The position numbers and the translations under genes are program-made. A stretch of 64,000 nucleotides of DNA from Campylobacter troglodytis (GTDB lineage Bacteria; Campylobacterota; Campylobacteria; Campylobacterales; Campylobacteraceae), in assembly GCF_006864425.1 (NCBI RefSeq), contig NZ_QHLI01000002.1, positions 1 to 64,000 on the forward strand, given 5' to 3'. A model generated the notes under the pieces. It was not told the DNA's origin, made no database searches, and worked only from the letters and a program-made list of their open reading frames with translations. Shown here in pieces: positions 55,148 to 64,000 of this stretch (the first letter of the stretch is position 1; every line of letters starts with the position of its first letter).

Positions 55148-56286
55148 TTAAAAAATTAAACCTCAAAGCTAGAATTTTAAATCCCATAGAGCTAAAAGCT
55201 AGAAGAAAGGGATCAAAAAGATTTAGACAGTTTTGCAAAGCCGGGCTTTATATAAATTTGTTCTTTTTATGTATCTTCTTAGGCAGTGTTGGGTATTTGG
55301 GCTTTCCTGCCTTAGAACAAAGCTATGTCCTAATCAGTAAAGACAGCAATCAATCTGTTTTAAATCTACTCTCTCGCACAGAAAAAAGAACCCTTCGCTT
55401 AGAGGGTGGGGTTGAGAATTTAAATGAGCCTCGTTGGATGCTAGCAAATGCTGAGGCTGATCAGTATTTTAAGTCTAAATTCAATAAGCTCACAGATAGC
55501 GAGAAAGAACTTGTGGATCATTTAACCCACAAGGGTGAGTTTGATGCCCATTTTAATGTGAATTTTTTCTTAGGAACTGATTCAAAAAGCTCACCTGAAA
55601 GCTCGGGTGTTTTTGCTTCTGTTGTAGGAACTGTGCTTTGTATGCTTGTTTGTATGGGGGTTGCTGTGCCTGTGGGGGTAGCAGCTGCTATTTATTTAGA
55701 GGAATTTGCAAAGCAAAATATCATCACAGACACCATAGAAATATGTATAAACAATCTTGCAGGAATTCCTAGCATCATCTTTGGCTTACTAGGACTTGCC
55801 TTGTTTATCAACTTCTTTGGTATGCCTCGTTCATCAGCTCTTGTAGGAGGGCTAACCCTTGCTATAATGAGCCTTCCTATCATCATAGTAGCCACAAAGG
55901 CAGCCCTAAAAAGCGTGGATGTGAATATGAAAAACGCAGCCTACGCCCTAGGACTTACCAAATGGCAGATGGTAAGTGGCATAGTGTTGCCCTTGGCTGC
56001 TCCTATGATACTAACAGGATCAATCTTAGCACTAGCTCAGGCAATAGGCGAAACAGCACCCTTGATGCTAATTGGCATGATAGCCTTTATACCTGATATT
56101 GCCAGTAATCTTGCAGAGCCTACAACTGTGCTTCCAGCTCTCATTTATAACTGGGCTTCTATGCCAGAGCGAGCCTTTTTAGAAAGAGCAGCAGCTGGGA
56201 TCTTGGTGCTTTTGGGCTTGGTTATGGTGCTTAACTTCACAGCTATAATATTAAGAAAATACTTTCAAGGAAAGACAAAATGGTAG
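55144..56286 (+). CDS. pstA: PstA, phosphate ABC transporter permease with large first loop
   Basis: Second permease subunit, 380 residues. Helix 1 at about 35-56 is followed by a long periplasmic segment of about 100 residues (DUF3333-like, to about 150) before the core helices and the EAA loop ([36 protein letters not shown]). E. coli PstA is about 300 residues, and this extended form is usual in Campylobacter and many proteobacteria. Overlaps pstC by four and pstB by seven bases. Confidence 0.92.
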   Translation: MIKKLNLKARILNPIELKARRKGSKRFRQFCKAGLYINLFFLCIFLGSVGYLGFPALEQSYVLISKDSNQSVLNLLSRTEKRTLRLEGGVENLNEPRWMLANAEADQYFKSKFNKLTDSEKELVDHLTHKGEFDAHFNVNFFLGTDSKSSPESSGVFASVVGTVLCMLVCMGVAVPVGVAAAIYLEEFAKQNIITDTIEICINNLAGIPSIIFGLLGLALFINFFGMPRSSALVGGLTLAIMSLPIIIVATKAALKSVDVNMKNAAYALGLTKWQMVSGIVLPLAAPMILTGSILALAQAIGETAPLMLIGMIAFIPDIASNLAEPTTVLPALIYNWASMPERAFLERAAAGILVLLGLVMVLNFTAIILRKYFQGKTKW

Positions 56287-57020
56287 CAAAGGTAGTAAAT
56301 TTAAATTTATTCTACGGAAAAAAACAGGCTCTTTTTGACATCAATATGCATGTCGCAAAGAACAAAATAACAGCTCTAATTGGAGCTTCTGGTTGTGGCA
56401 AATCCACCTTCTTGCGTTGCTTTAACAGGATGAATGATAAGATCGCTAAGATCGAAGGACTTGTTGAGGTAAATGACAAGGATGTGCGAAATGCCGATGT
56501 GGTAGCACTTAGAAAGAGTGTTGGAATGGTATTTCAACAACCCAATGTCTTTGTAAAAAGCATATTTGAAAACATAACCTATGCTCCAAAAATTCACGGT
56601 CTTGTCTCAGGAAAAGACGAGGAAACTCAGCTTGTAGAAACTTGTCTTAAAAAGGTGGGGCTTTTTGAGGAGGTAAAGGACAAGTTGCATCAAAATGCCC
56701 TTGCCCTTTCAGGAGGGCAGCAACAAAGGCTTTGCATAGCAAGAGCCTTGGCTATAAACCCTGATTTACTGCTCTTAGACGAGCCTACCTCTGCACTTGA
56801 TCCCATTTCAAGTGGGGTTATAGAGGAACTTGTCAAGGAATTAAGCCATAATCTTACTATGATCATGGTTACTCATAATTTACAGCAAGGAAGAAGGGTG
56901 GCTGATTATGCTGCCTTTTTTCATTTGGGTGAGCTTGTAGAATTTGGCAAAAGCCCTGAATTCTTTGAAAATCCCAAAAAAGACAAGACAAGGGCTTATC
57001 TAAGCGGAGCCTTTGGCTGA
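56280..57020 (+). CDS. pstB: PstB, phosphate ABC transporter ATPase
   Basis: ATPase subunit of the phosphate importer, 246 residues. Walker [10 protein letters not shown], the PstB-typical [11 protein letters not shown]-loop VFQQPNVF, signature [14 protein letters not shown], Walker [13 protein letters not shown] and H-loop MVTHNLQQ are all present. Starts inside the end of pstA. No phoU follows; the next feature is IS copy K. Confidence 0.95.
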   Translation: MVAKVVNLNLFYGKKQALFDINMHVAKNKITALIGASGCGKSTFLRCFNRMNDKIAKIEGLVEVNDKDVRNADVVALRKSVGMVFQQPNVFVKSIFENITYAPKIHGLVSGKDEETQLVETCLKKVGLFEEVKDKLHQNALALSGGQQQRLCIARALAINPDLLLLDEPTSALDPISSGVIEELVKELSHNLTMIMVTHNLQQGRRVADYAAFFHLGELVEFGKSPEFFENPKKDKTRAYLSGAFG

Positions 57021-57050
57021 GAGTTTAAAGCTCTTTTTTTGTTAAATTTA

Positions 57051-57523
57051 GGCTCAATTAAACTTAACTGGATTTTCTCTTATCAATTTCAATAAATTTT
57101 GATAAAGATTTTGTCCTAAATTTTTCGTATTATATACAAATTTTGTTTCTTTTAAATGAAGGACAAAATTTTCTTTTTTAGCCCTTAAATTTCGCCAAAC
57201 GACACTTCGCAAAGCCACTTCTGTTTGCAGTTGCAAGACATAACGAAGTAAAAAATAACTCTCATCAACTTCTATCTCGCCACTCATTTTAGAAAGCTTC
57301 TCACACTCTTTAAGGGTTAAAATGCGAATTTCTTTGAAAATTTTGCACAAACTTTGTTGTGAGATTTGACAAAGTAGAGCGTTTTTTTCGCCTCTAAATC
57401 AAGGCAGAAATACTTCAAAATTCCTTAAATTTCTTTTGAGACAATTTGGGAACGGATTATGTATTTGTTTTTCATAGGCGTTAACTTAAAAACCTTTCAA
57501 TTTGATTTAAGTTTAATTGAGCC
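57051..57523 (-). mobile_element. 473-bp deleted IS1595-like element, copy K, with perfect 8-bp target duplication
   Basis: Ends GGCTCAATTAAACTTAA / TTTAATTGAGCC, flanked on both sides by TAAATTTA. Only the transposase start through DESYF and the final GFAKCRLAKFKG remain. The junction is one mini-palindromic insert, as expected if inserts at site 2 and site 5 recombined. With intact ends it is a natural miniature (non-autonomous) derivative. Confidence 0.9.
57217..57251 (-). repeat. Mini-palindromic insert at a site 2/site 5 junction
   Basis: 35 bp, TTACTTCGTTATGTCTTGCA start, CAAACAGAAGT end. Marks the deletion point in copy K. Confidence 0.8.
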
Positions 57524-57763
57524 TAAATTTATTTGTTTTGTCAAAATAGCTAAAAATAAGATTTTTAGCTCACAAGGTTTCTTTTGTGAAGTGTATCTTT
57601 TTAGAAAATAAGTTTTTGGATGAGGTATAGCTTTTTTTAAGAACGAAGTTTTTTTATAAAAAAACTCTCTTTGCCTTGAATTTTAGAAGCTCTTAACTTC
57701 TATTTTTTTTCAAAGGCACTTAGCTTACAAAGGCTTAAATTCAACACTTTTTCAAAAAAAGCT

Positions 57764-58918
57764 TTAAAAGCCAAGCTTATTAAAGGCTTTGATGCCTTGT
57801 TCGAATTTCTCCAAGCCCTGTTTTAAAATAGATCTAGGACAAGCCAAATTCAAACGCAAAAAGCCCTTGCCATTTCCCCTAAAATCAGCCCCACTTGATA
57901 AAAAAAGCCCATATTTTTCACGCAAAAATTTAGCCAACACCCCACTATCCTTGCAAAAGCATTCTATCCATATCATATAAAGTGCCTTGCTTCTTACCAC
58001 CCTACACGGTGTGTTTTGTTCTATGAATTTATACGCGTAAGCCTTATTTTCAGCTACATAAGCATTCATAGCATTAAGCCAGGCTCTGCCTTTTGGCGAA
58101 AAGGCAGCACTTGTAGCCTCTAAGATCATGGTATTTGGCATTGTTATACCACTTTTGCGAAATTCTTTTTGCACCCTATGTCTTAAAGATGGGCTTTTGA
58201 TGATATTAAAGGATCCGCAAAGTCCTGCTAGATTAAAGGCCTTTGTGGCTGAAAGCGTGATGATCGCATTGCTATCTATCTCATAAAAGCTGGTATATGA
58301 AAAGGGCGACTCGACAATGTCGCAGTGAATTTCATCGCTGATTATTTTTGCACCGTGCTTTTTGCAAAGCTTGCTTATCTTTGTAAGCTCACCCTTGTCA
58401 AAGAGTTTGCCTGTGGGGTTATTAGGATTGCAAAGTATCATTAGTGCTGGACTTTGCGTGGCTAGTTTTTGCTCTAAGTCCTTAAAATCCACAGTATAAA
58501 CCCCATCATTGTAAGCTAGTTTATTTTCTACAACTACTCTGTCATTATCCTTAATAATATGAAAAAACATATGATAAACAGGGCTTTGAACGAGAATTTT
58601 ATCTCCTTTTTTGCTAAAAAGCCTAATCATAGCAGCAAGGGCTGGGACAACGCCATTACTAAACAGTATGCTTTCTTTATCTATTTTAAGTCCGTGAAAA
58701 TCGCCCCACCAAGAAACAATGCTCTCATAAAAGCTCTGCGGTATGATATTATAGCCAAAGATACCGTGTGAAAGCCTCTTTTGCAAGGCTTCTTTTATGC
58801 AAGGTGCTAGCTCAAAGTCCATATCCGCCACCCACATAGCCAAAGTATTTTTATCCAAGTCCCATTTTACTGAATTTGTGCCTTTTCTGTCTATCAACAA
58901 ATCAAAATCAAACGCCAT
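57764..58918 (-). CDS. MalY/PatB-family PLP-dependent C-S lyase
   Basis: Fold-type I PLP enzyme of the MalY/PatB group, which cleaves cystathionine or cysteine conjugates (beta C-S lyase). About 384 residues from the ATG at 58918, which has AAAGGG at the right distance; the frame itself extends five codons further. Motifs: WVADMDF near the start, SNGVVPALAAMI, CNPNNPTG, ISDEIHCDIV with the PLP-contacting Asp, and TLSATKAFNLAGL with the Schiff-base Lys. Stands alone. No regulator adjacent. Confidence 0.88.
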   Translation of the reverse strand: MAFDFDLLIDRKGTNSVKWDLDKNTLAMWVADMDFELAPCIKEALQKRLSHGIFGYNIIPQSFYESIVSWWGDFHGLKIDKESILFSNGVVPALAAMIRLFSKKGDKILVQSPVYHMFFHIIKDNDRVVVENKLAYNDGVYTVDFKDLEQKLATQSPALMILCNPNNPTGKLFDKGELTKISKLCKKHGAKIISDEIHCDIVESPFSYTSFYEIDSNAIITLSATKAFNLAGLCGSFNIIKSPSLRHRVQKEFRKSGITMPNTMILEATSAAFSPKGRAWLNAMNAYVAENKAYAYKFIEQNTPCRVVRSKALYMIWIECFCKDSGVLAKFLREKYGLFLSSGADFRGNGKGFLRLNLACPRSILKQGLEKFEQGIKAFNKLGF

Positions 58919-59045
58919 TTTAGCCCTTTGCAAAAAAATAAAAAACGCATTATAGCAAATTTCGTTCGCTTTTTGTTACAAATTTTAAGTCTTTTTAAGC
59001 TTGCTGTGTTAAAATTTACCCCAAATTTACTTTAAAGGATAAACA

Positions 59046-59423
59046 ATGGCGTGTTTCACAGCAGCGATTGCAGAAGTCGCAGTAGTAAGCTTTATCAAAC
59101 ACAAAGTCGCTCAAAAAGAGCAAAATTTAGGCGCTAGCTTAAATAAAAGTGCGAAAATCCCCCTTTCTACCAAGCTTTCGTGGCTCATTACTATGCTTTG
59201 GGGTGGCGTGTTTTTGCTGGCTATCGAGCATATCTACCACGGCGAGATTATCGCTGAATTTCCCTTTCTCACAGCCGTAAAAGACGGCAACACGAGCGAA
59301 ATGCTTATGGAAATAGCTACCATAGGCGGTGGAATTTGCGTTCTAATCCCACTTGTGTGGCTCATCGCTTGTCATTTTGCGGACAAAGCTTTTGCGCAAA
59401 AGGCGAATTTACAATGTGCCTAA
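59046..59423 (+). CDS. Small membrane protein, first of a pair
   Basis: 125 residues. A short hydrophobic start (CFTAAIAEVAVVSFI), a charged loop, then two helices (about 46-61 and 90-108). AAGGAT ribosome site. No family recognised. Its last codons overlap the start of the next gene in another frame, so the two are coupled and probably form a complex. Confidence 0.7.
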   Translation: MACFTAAIAEVAVVSFIKHKVAQKEQNLGASLNKSAKIPLSTKLSWLITMLWGGVFLLAIEHIYHGEIIAEFPFLTAVKDGNTSEMLMEIATIGGGICVLIPLVWLIACHFADKAFAQKANLQCA

Positions 59424-59698
59424 TTCTTACCTGTATCGCAGCGGCTCTTTGCTCGGTGCTTTGGTATAAAAAAGACAGAGCAAACGCCTATAAAATAGGC
59501 ACGCTTGCCCTTGTATTTTGGGGGGCAAGCCTGATGTGGCTCGTGGATTGCGTGTTTGCGGCTTTTTCGGGCGAGGGCTTTTTTGATTTAAGCCTTGATG
59601 ATACGAAGCTAGGTTTCATCATAATCGCTTGTGGTGTGGCAATGTGGCTTGTGATTTTAGGCTTGTCGCGTTCAACAAAAGTTTTAAGCAAGGCTTGA
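59414..59698 (+). CDS. Small membrane protein, second of a pair
   Basis: 94 residues with three hydrophobic helices (about 1-16, 26-46 and 68-85) and a short basic loop after the first. Start ATG at 59414 overlaps the end of the preceding gene by ten bases. A longer frame exists upstream to 59336 but lies wholly within the first gene. Begins CxxxxC-like (MCLILTC), echoing the MAC start of its partner. Family not recognised. Confidence 0.65.
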   Translation: MCLILTCIAAALCSVLWYKKDRANAYKIGTLALVFWGASLMWLVDCVFAAFSGEGFFDLSLDDTKLGFIIIACGVAMWLVILGLSRSTKVLSKA

Positions 59699-59816
59699 AT
59701 TTTAAAGGGATAAATTGATTTTCATTTCGCAAATTTTGCGCTAAATTTATACTGATGATTTTGCGTGTGGCGAAATTTTACGCTCAAATTCAAGCCAAAT
59801 TTAAATTTTTAAATTT

Positions 59817-60524
59817 TCACTCGCCCTTTTTGAAAAAGCGCGTGAAAAAGCCTGTGAAATTTGAATTTTCCTGCTCGTCAGCGTTGCCGTTTTTATCCGC
59901 GTTTTCGCCCAAATTCACGCCCGAGCTTTTATGTGTCAGCAGTTTTGGGTGCTGCGTGGTAAGTTGTGCTGGCTCGCGCCTAGTTTTAAAAAACTCGTCC
60001 TTGTGTGTCTCTTTGAGATACTTGTAAATCAGCGTTCCGTGTATCTTAAAATGCTTTTGCAAGGCGCGGTGAAATTCGCCTAAATTCTTGCTTTGTGCGC
60101 GCAAATCCCTTATGAATTCAGCGTTCTTTTCAAAAAGCTGTATGTGATAATCAGGCTTTACATCAAGCCTTGGGGCTTGTTCGTTGTTTATCTTTATGAT
60201 TCTTATTTTTTTGCCAAAAAATTCTTCTGTAAAGCCTAGCTTGTTAAAGATATTATCATTACTTACTATAAAACACTTTTCAAGCTTTTTTTGAGCGAGT
60301 AAAAAGCCCAAAAGCGTAAGTATGATCTTATCCGCATAGTCCTTACTCACCTCATTAAAATTATAAAATTTAACCCTTCTTTTGTGTAAAAATTCAAGTG
60401 CCATTAAGGAAAATTTCAAGGTAGCATTGCCAACTATAAAAAAATTATCCTTTTTTTTAAATTTTTGAGATCTTATAAAATTGTCAAAATTCACATTTTC
60501 GCTGTCTATTAAAAAGGCTCTCAT
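59817..60524 (-). CDS. PIN-like domain protein
   Basis: 235 residues. The N-terminal 135 residues follow a PIN/NYN-like fold: FLIDSENVNFDNF with the first acidic cluster, DYADKIILTLLGFLLAQ with the second Asp, and CFIVSNDNIF with the third. The rest is a helical linker and a low-complexity Asn/Glu/Gly tail ending FFTRFFKKGE. Probably an RNA-directed nuclease of unknown target. Transcribed away from metK with an AAGGAT ribosome site. Confidence 0.7.
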   Translation of the reverse strand: MRAFLIDSENVNFDNFIRSQKFKKKDNFFIVGNATLKFSLMALEFLHKRRVKFYNFNEVSKDYADKIILTLLGFLLAQKKLEKCFIVSNDNIFNKLGFTEEFFGKKIRIIKINNEQAPRLDVKPDYHIQLFEKNAEFIRDLRAQSKNLGEFHRALQKHFKIHGTLIYKYLKETHKDEFFKTRREPAQLTTQHPKLLTHKSSGVNLGENADKNGNADEQENSNFTGFFTRFFKKGE

Positions 60525-60582
60525 CGCTTGATCCTTAAAAAATTTTTAAGAATTATAGTGCAAAAAAATTAACCTTTTATGT

Positions 60583-60588
60583 TAGAAT
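60583..60588 (+). promoter_or_regulatory. -10 box of metK
   Basis: TAGAAT in the context TATGTTAGAAT, 40 bases before the metK ATG, which has GAAAGGAA as ribosome site. Confidence 0.5.
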
Positions 60589-60628
60589 TTTCCGTCTTTA
60601 TGACAAAAATTTACCCGAAAGGAAAAAA

Positions 60629-61822
60629 ATGTATCTATTCACTTCCGAAGTTGTAAGCCCCGGACACCCTGACAAGTGTGCGGACATAATCGCTGATACT
60701 ATAGTGGATATACTCTTGAGTAATGACAAAGACTCAAGGGTGGCGAGTGAAGTCTTTGTCGCTGGCAACAAGGTTGTCATCGGCGGAGAGGTCAAGTCAA
60801 AACACAGGCTTAGCAAGGCTGATTATGAAAGCCTTGTCAAAGGGGCATTAGCCAAGATAGGCTACGATGGCAAGGGCTTTTTCACAAGGTCTCAGTGCTT
60901 GCACCCCGGTGAAATAGAGGTGCTTGTGTTTTTAAACGAGCAAAGCCCTGACATAAATCAAGGCGTTGATCAGCAAAGTGGCGAAATAGGAGCAGGAGAT
61001 CAGGGCATAATGTTTGGCTTTGCAAGCTGCGAGGCAGACGAGTATATGCCAGCAGCCATTAGCTATGCAAGAAGGCTTTGCGATAAGGTGTATGATTACG
61101 CCTTAAAGCACCCTGACAAGCTTGGCGTTGATATAAAGACCCAAGTTACTGTGGATTATGGCACGAAGAGCAATTTTGAAAACTGCCAGCCTCAAGCCAT
61201 TCACACCATAGTGGTGTCCGCTCCAAGCGTTGAAAGTCTTCACATAGACGAGGTTAGAAAGCTTGTAATGCAGCTTATTTTAGAAGCTGATTTGCCAAAA
61301 AAGCTCTTTAAGCCTGAAAAAACAAGGATCTTAATCAACCCCACAGGAAAATATGTCAATCACAGCTCCTTGCACGATAGCGGGCTAACAGGCAGGAAAC
61401 TCATAGTAGATAGCTTTGGAGGCTATTCGCCAATAGGTGGCGGCGCTCAAAGCTCAAAGGACTACACAAAGGTTGATAGAAGCGGACTTTACGCTACAAG
61501 ATGGCTTGCTAAAAACATAGTCGCCGCAGGGCTAGCCAAAAAATGCGTGGTGCAGCTAAGCTATGCCATAGGCGTGGCACAGCCTACCTCTGTGAGCGTG
61601 GATTGTATGGGGACGAACACGAGTGTAGATGATGACAAGCTTAGCGAATTTGTGATGAAAACCTATCCGCTTACTCCAAACTGGATAAAAAACAAATTCG
61701 CCCTTGACAAGCCTAGCAAGGACACCTTTCTTTACGCAAATGTAGCTGCCAGAGGACAAGTAGGACAAAAGGACTATCCTTGGGAAAGGCTTGATGCTGT
61801 GAGTGAATTTAAGGCTTTATAG
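60629..61822 (+). CDS. metK: S-adenosylmethionine synthetase
   Basis: Makes S-adenosylmethionine from methionine and ATP. 397 residues. Motifs: SEVVSPGHPDKCAD (ATP site), GEVKS, GAGDQGIMFGFA signature 1, the metal/potassium-site region GKYVNHSSLHDSGLTGRK, and GGGAQSSKDYTKVDRS signature 2. It is a core gene with regular codon use, placed between two nuclease-fold genes. Confidence 0.96.
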   Translation: MYLFTSEVVSPGHPDKCADIIADTIVDILLSNDKDSRVASEVFVAGNKVVIGGEVKSKHRLSKADYESLVKGALAKIGYDGKGFFTRSQCLHPGEIEVLVFLNEQSPDINQGVDQQSGEIGAGDQGIMFGFASCEADEYMPAAISYARRLCDKVYDYALKHPDKLGVDIKTQVTVDYGTKSNFENCQPQAIHTIVVSAPSVESLHIDEVRKLVMQLILEADLPKKLFKPEKTRILINPTGKYVNHSSLHDSGLTGRKLIVDSFGGYSPIGGGAQSSKDYTKVDRSGLYATRWLAKNIVAAGLAKKCVVQLSYAIGVAQPTSVSVDCMGTNTSVDDDKLSEFVMKTYPLTPNWIKNKFALDKPSKDTFLYANVAARGQVGQKDYPWERLDAVSEFKAL

Positions 61823-62007
61823 CTTTAAAGCTAGTTAAAGGCTAGTTTTTAGAGCTAGTTAAAGGTTATCTAAATTCAAGGCTTTTAAGCCTTGAATTTG
61901 GGTTTTAAAATTCAAGTATTTAAAGCCTTGAATTTTGGTTTTAAAATTTTGTGAAACTATGGCTTTAATTTATCTAAGCTTAAAAAAGCCTAGAATAAGG
62001 AAAGAAA

Positions 62008-62727
62008 ATGAAAGTAGCGGTGTTTTTTGACTGCGAAAATGTCTCTGCAAAATATGTGGAGTATGTCTTTAAAGAACTATCAAACAAGAACAAAAAAGTA
62101 ATTATCGCAAGGGCATTTAAAAACTGGGCAAGGCCAAGTGATTGGAGTGAAGATCTAGTGCAAAAGCAAGGCATTAAGCCCATGCAAGTTTTTAGCAAAA
62201 GTGGCAAAAACAGTGCCGATCTTGCAATAGCCATAAGCGTAATGAAAGAACTTGCAAGGGGCATTGTGGACGGCATAGTGCTTGTTTCAAGCGACAGTGA
62301 TTTTTCAGTGTTAGCACAAGAAATCAAAGCAAACGGACGAGAAGCCATAATCTTTGCAGAGGATAAGGCAAATGAGAGCTTAAAAAACTGTTGTGATCTT
62401 TTCATCCCCCTTCCTCAAATTATAAGCTCAAACAAACAAAACAGATCAAATCCCTTAAAACAACATTCAATAAATGATCAAGAGATTGAAAAAATCCTAA
62501 AAGAAGTTCTTAAAGAACTGGATGCAAAATGCGACAGTGAAGGCTTTTGCAAGGTAGCTCAAATAGGAGTTTATCTCAAACAAACAAGGAATTTAAGCCT
62601 CAAAGATTTTAAAGCACAAAGCTACAAAAAGCTTTTTGATAGATTTAAAGATAGCTTTGAGTATAACTTAGTAGGCTCAACCCTAGCAGTAAGGCTTGTT
62701 AAATTTAAAGGCTTTGATGTATTTTAA
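62008..62727 (+). CDS. NYN-domain protein with C-terminal LOTUS/OST-HTH-like domain
   Basis: 239 residues. The N-terminal NYN nuclease domain shows VAVFFDCENVSAKY, KNSADLAIAISVMKEL and LVSSDSDFSVLAQEI with the conserved acidic residues. A Ser/Asn/Gln linker leads to a C-terminal helical domain (about 155-235) of the OST-HTH/LOTUS type (KVAQIGVYLKQT, SYKKLFDRF), which binds RNA or protein. A ribonuclease role in RNA turnover is likely. It lies upstream of argF, as Cj0993c does next to Cj0994c in C. jejuni. Confidence 0.82.
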   Translation: MKVAVFFDCENVSAKYVEYVFKELSNKNKKVIIARAFKNWARPSDWSEDLVQKQGIKPMQVFSKSGKNSADLAIAISVMKELARGIVDGIVLVSSDSDFSVLAQEIKANGREAIIFAEDKANESLKNCCDLFIPLPQIISSNKQNRSNPLKQHSINDQEIEKILKEVLKELDAKCDSEGFCKVAQIGVYLKQTRNLSLKDFKAQSYKKLFDRFKDSFEYNLVGSTLAVRLVKFKGFDVF

Positions 62728-63103
62728 AAAAGCCTTGAATTTTCTTAAATGCGTGAATTTTAAGCTTTTAAATGTAAGCTTGGTCTATTTTTAAACTGTA
62801 AAAATTCAAGCTTGTGTGAATTTTAAGTCTTTAAATGTAAACTTAGCCTTTTTTTGAAACCATCAAAACTCAAATTTATGTGAATTTTAAGTCTTTAAAT
62901 TTAGGCATTATTTCAGCCATCAAAACACGAACTTTTGTGAATTTAAACTAGCAAGAACTAGTTTTTCATCTTTTTAACAAATTTCACCTCACTGTTTCAT
63001 AAGCTAAACCAAAATCATTATGCTGTGAATTTACATAAATATACTTTTATTTTTTTCAAAATAACTGTATAATTTTTGTTTCAAAAAATTCAAAGGATGA
63101 AAG
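62728..63103 (+). other. AT-rich gap before argF, with promoter
   Basis: No gene. Three imperfect units of GTGAATTTTAAG.CTTTAAATGTAA.CTT occur around 62755-62910, at a spacing of about 60 bases. A TATAAT box in TGTATAAT form lies at 63068-63073, followed by the AAAGGATG ribosome site of argF. Confidence 0.55.
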
Positions 63104-64000
63104 ATGAGACATTTTTTAAGTCTAAGAGATTTTAGCAAGGATGAGATCTTAGATCTTTTAAAATTTGCTGCTGATATTAAAAAAAATCCACGCAAAATGC
63201 TAATAGACAAAAGCTTGGCTATGATCTTTGAAAAAAATTCAACCCGCACTAGAATGGCCTTTGAACTTGCTATGACTCAGCTTGGAGGCAAGGCCTTGTT
63301 TTTAAGTCATAATGACTTGCAATTAAGCAGAGGAGAGCCTGTGAAGGACACAGCAAGGGTGATAGGGGCTATGGTGGATTTTGTGATGCTTCGTGTAAAT
63401 TCACACAAGAGCTTAGAGGAATTTGCAAGCTACTCCAAATGCTCTGTGATAAACGGGCTAAGCGATCTATATCATCCAACCCAAGTTCTTGGGGATCTAC
63501 TCACCATACAAGAGTATAACAAAACAGGCAAGATAGCCTTTGTAGGAGATGCAAATAATATGTGCAATTCTTGGCTCATAGCCTCTGCTATCTTAGGGCT
63601 TGATCTTAGCGTAGCTGTGCCTGAAAATTACAAGATAAATCCTGAGATCTTAGACTTTGCTACAAATATGGCAAAAAGCTCAGATGCTAAAATAGAACTA
63701 CACAATGATAAAAACAAGGCTATAAAAAACGCAGATGTGATCATAACAGATACTTGGATCTCTATGGGACAAGAGGATGAAAAGGAAAAAAGGATCAAGG
63801 ACTTTTCTGAGTTTATCATAGACAAAAAGGCTATGAACTTAGCAAATTCAGGGGCTATCTTCTTGCACTGCTTACCAGCTTACAGAGGCTTTGAGGTAAG
63901 CGAGGAGATCTTTGAGGCACATAGCGAGGAGATCTTCACCGAAGCTGTAAATAGGCTTTATGTGGTAAAGGCTGTGCTTTGTTTTTTAGATGAGCACAGA
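63104..64000 (+). CDS. argF: Ornithine carbamoyltransferase, 3' end beyond window
   Basis: Converts ornithine and carbamoyl phosphate to citrulline in arginine synthesis. 299 codons are visible and the frame is open at the edge, so only the last few residues are missing. Motifs: the carbamoyl-phosphate loop EKNSTRTRMAFE, DLYHPTQVLGDL, the ornithine-side DTWISMGQE, and the catalytic HCLPAYRG. The start ATG has AAAGGATG at 63092-63099 and a TATAAT box 31 bases upstream. Confidence 0.95.
   Translation, partial: MRHFLSLRDFSKDEILDLLKFAADIKKNPRKMLIDKSLAMIFEKNSTRTRMAFELAMTQLGGKALFLSHNDLQLSRGEPVKDTARVIGAMVDFVMLRVNSHKSLEEFASYSKCSVINGLSDLYHPTQVLGDLLTIQEYNKTGKIAFVGDANNMCNSWLIASAILGLDLSVAVPENYKINPEILDFATNMAKSSDAKIELHNDKNKAIKNADVIITDTWISMGQEDEKEKRIKDFSEFIIDKKAMNLANSGAIFLHCLPAYRGFEVSEEIFEAHSEEIFTEAVNRLYVVKAVLCFLDEHR

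Overview
The window is low-GC chromosomal DNA of a Campylobacter species (Campylobacterota). Support comes from the cmeR-cmeABC efflux locus, ubiX-flgA with three MetQ-like genes, purA followed by fliJ and motE-like genes, flhA next to an Rrf2 regulator, an NYN gene next to argF, a poly-G phase-variable gene, and gene neighbourhoods that (from memory) match several separate blocks of the C. jejuni map. The blocks are not in C. jejuni order, so this looks like a relative with a shuffled, IS-rich genome. I see no rRNA, tRNA or CRISPR array.

Layout. 1-2016: three unrecognised overlapping genes (minus), two with membrane segments. 2172-5985: ubiX, flgA and three tandem MetQ-like periplasmic binding proteins (minus). 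6499-8121: an FtsH paralogue without its zinc-protease motif. 8122-10573: an IS graveyard ending in one IS with a perfect target duplication. 10615-17137: CmeC, CmeB, CmeA and CmeR with a CmeR-type operator. 17482-20579: IS copies, a broken kinase-like gene, a UPF0323 lipoprotein and rpsU. 20618-25025: ccoG, a degenerate repeat tract, purA, fliJ-like and motE-like genes. 26253-32465: terC, argB, fabD, an inserted mrr restriction gene, mtnN and a TtcA-like gene. 32713-46782: accessory region with a decayed type III-like restriction gene, mutS2, hypD and hypE scars, a broken ATPase-nuclease pair, a phase-variable FkbM methyltransferase, rloA-rloB, a hypothetical gene and a frameshifted GHKL ATPase with a nuclease-like end. 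48818-57020: DHH phosphoesterase, FlhA, Rrf2 regulator, a VUT/YhhQ transporter and PstCAB. 57764-64000: MalY/PatB aminotransferase, two small membrane proteins, PIN-like and NYN proteins around metK, and argF running off the end.

The most unusual signal is a family of about 25 short inserts (about 32-38 bp) inside nearly every IS1595/ISXO2-like copy. They begin TTACTTCG, contain small palindromes and end GAAGG. They sit at the same five places in the transposase gene, each directly after a phenylalanine codon or T-run, usually add 30, 33 or 36 nt net, and are present or absent from copy to copy. Two IS deletion derivatives have junctions lying inside one of these elements. They resemble a very small version of Rickettsia palindromic elements or of mitochondrial bypass (byp) inserts. 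I know of no description in Campylobacter.

A second theme is decay of defence and accessory genes. The type III-like endonuclease, the ATPase-nuclease pair, the GHKL-nuclease gene and the kinase are all broken, while mrr and rloAB look intact. A hypD 3' remnant at 37.3-37.6 kb and a hypE 5' remnant at 41.2 kb bracket the ATPase-nuclease/IS/FkbM cassette, suggesting that it landed in a hydrogenase-maturation operon that was then lost here.
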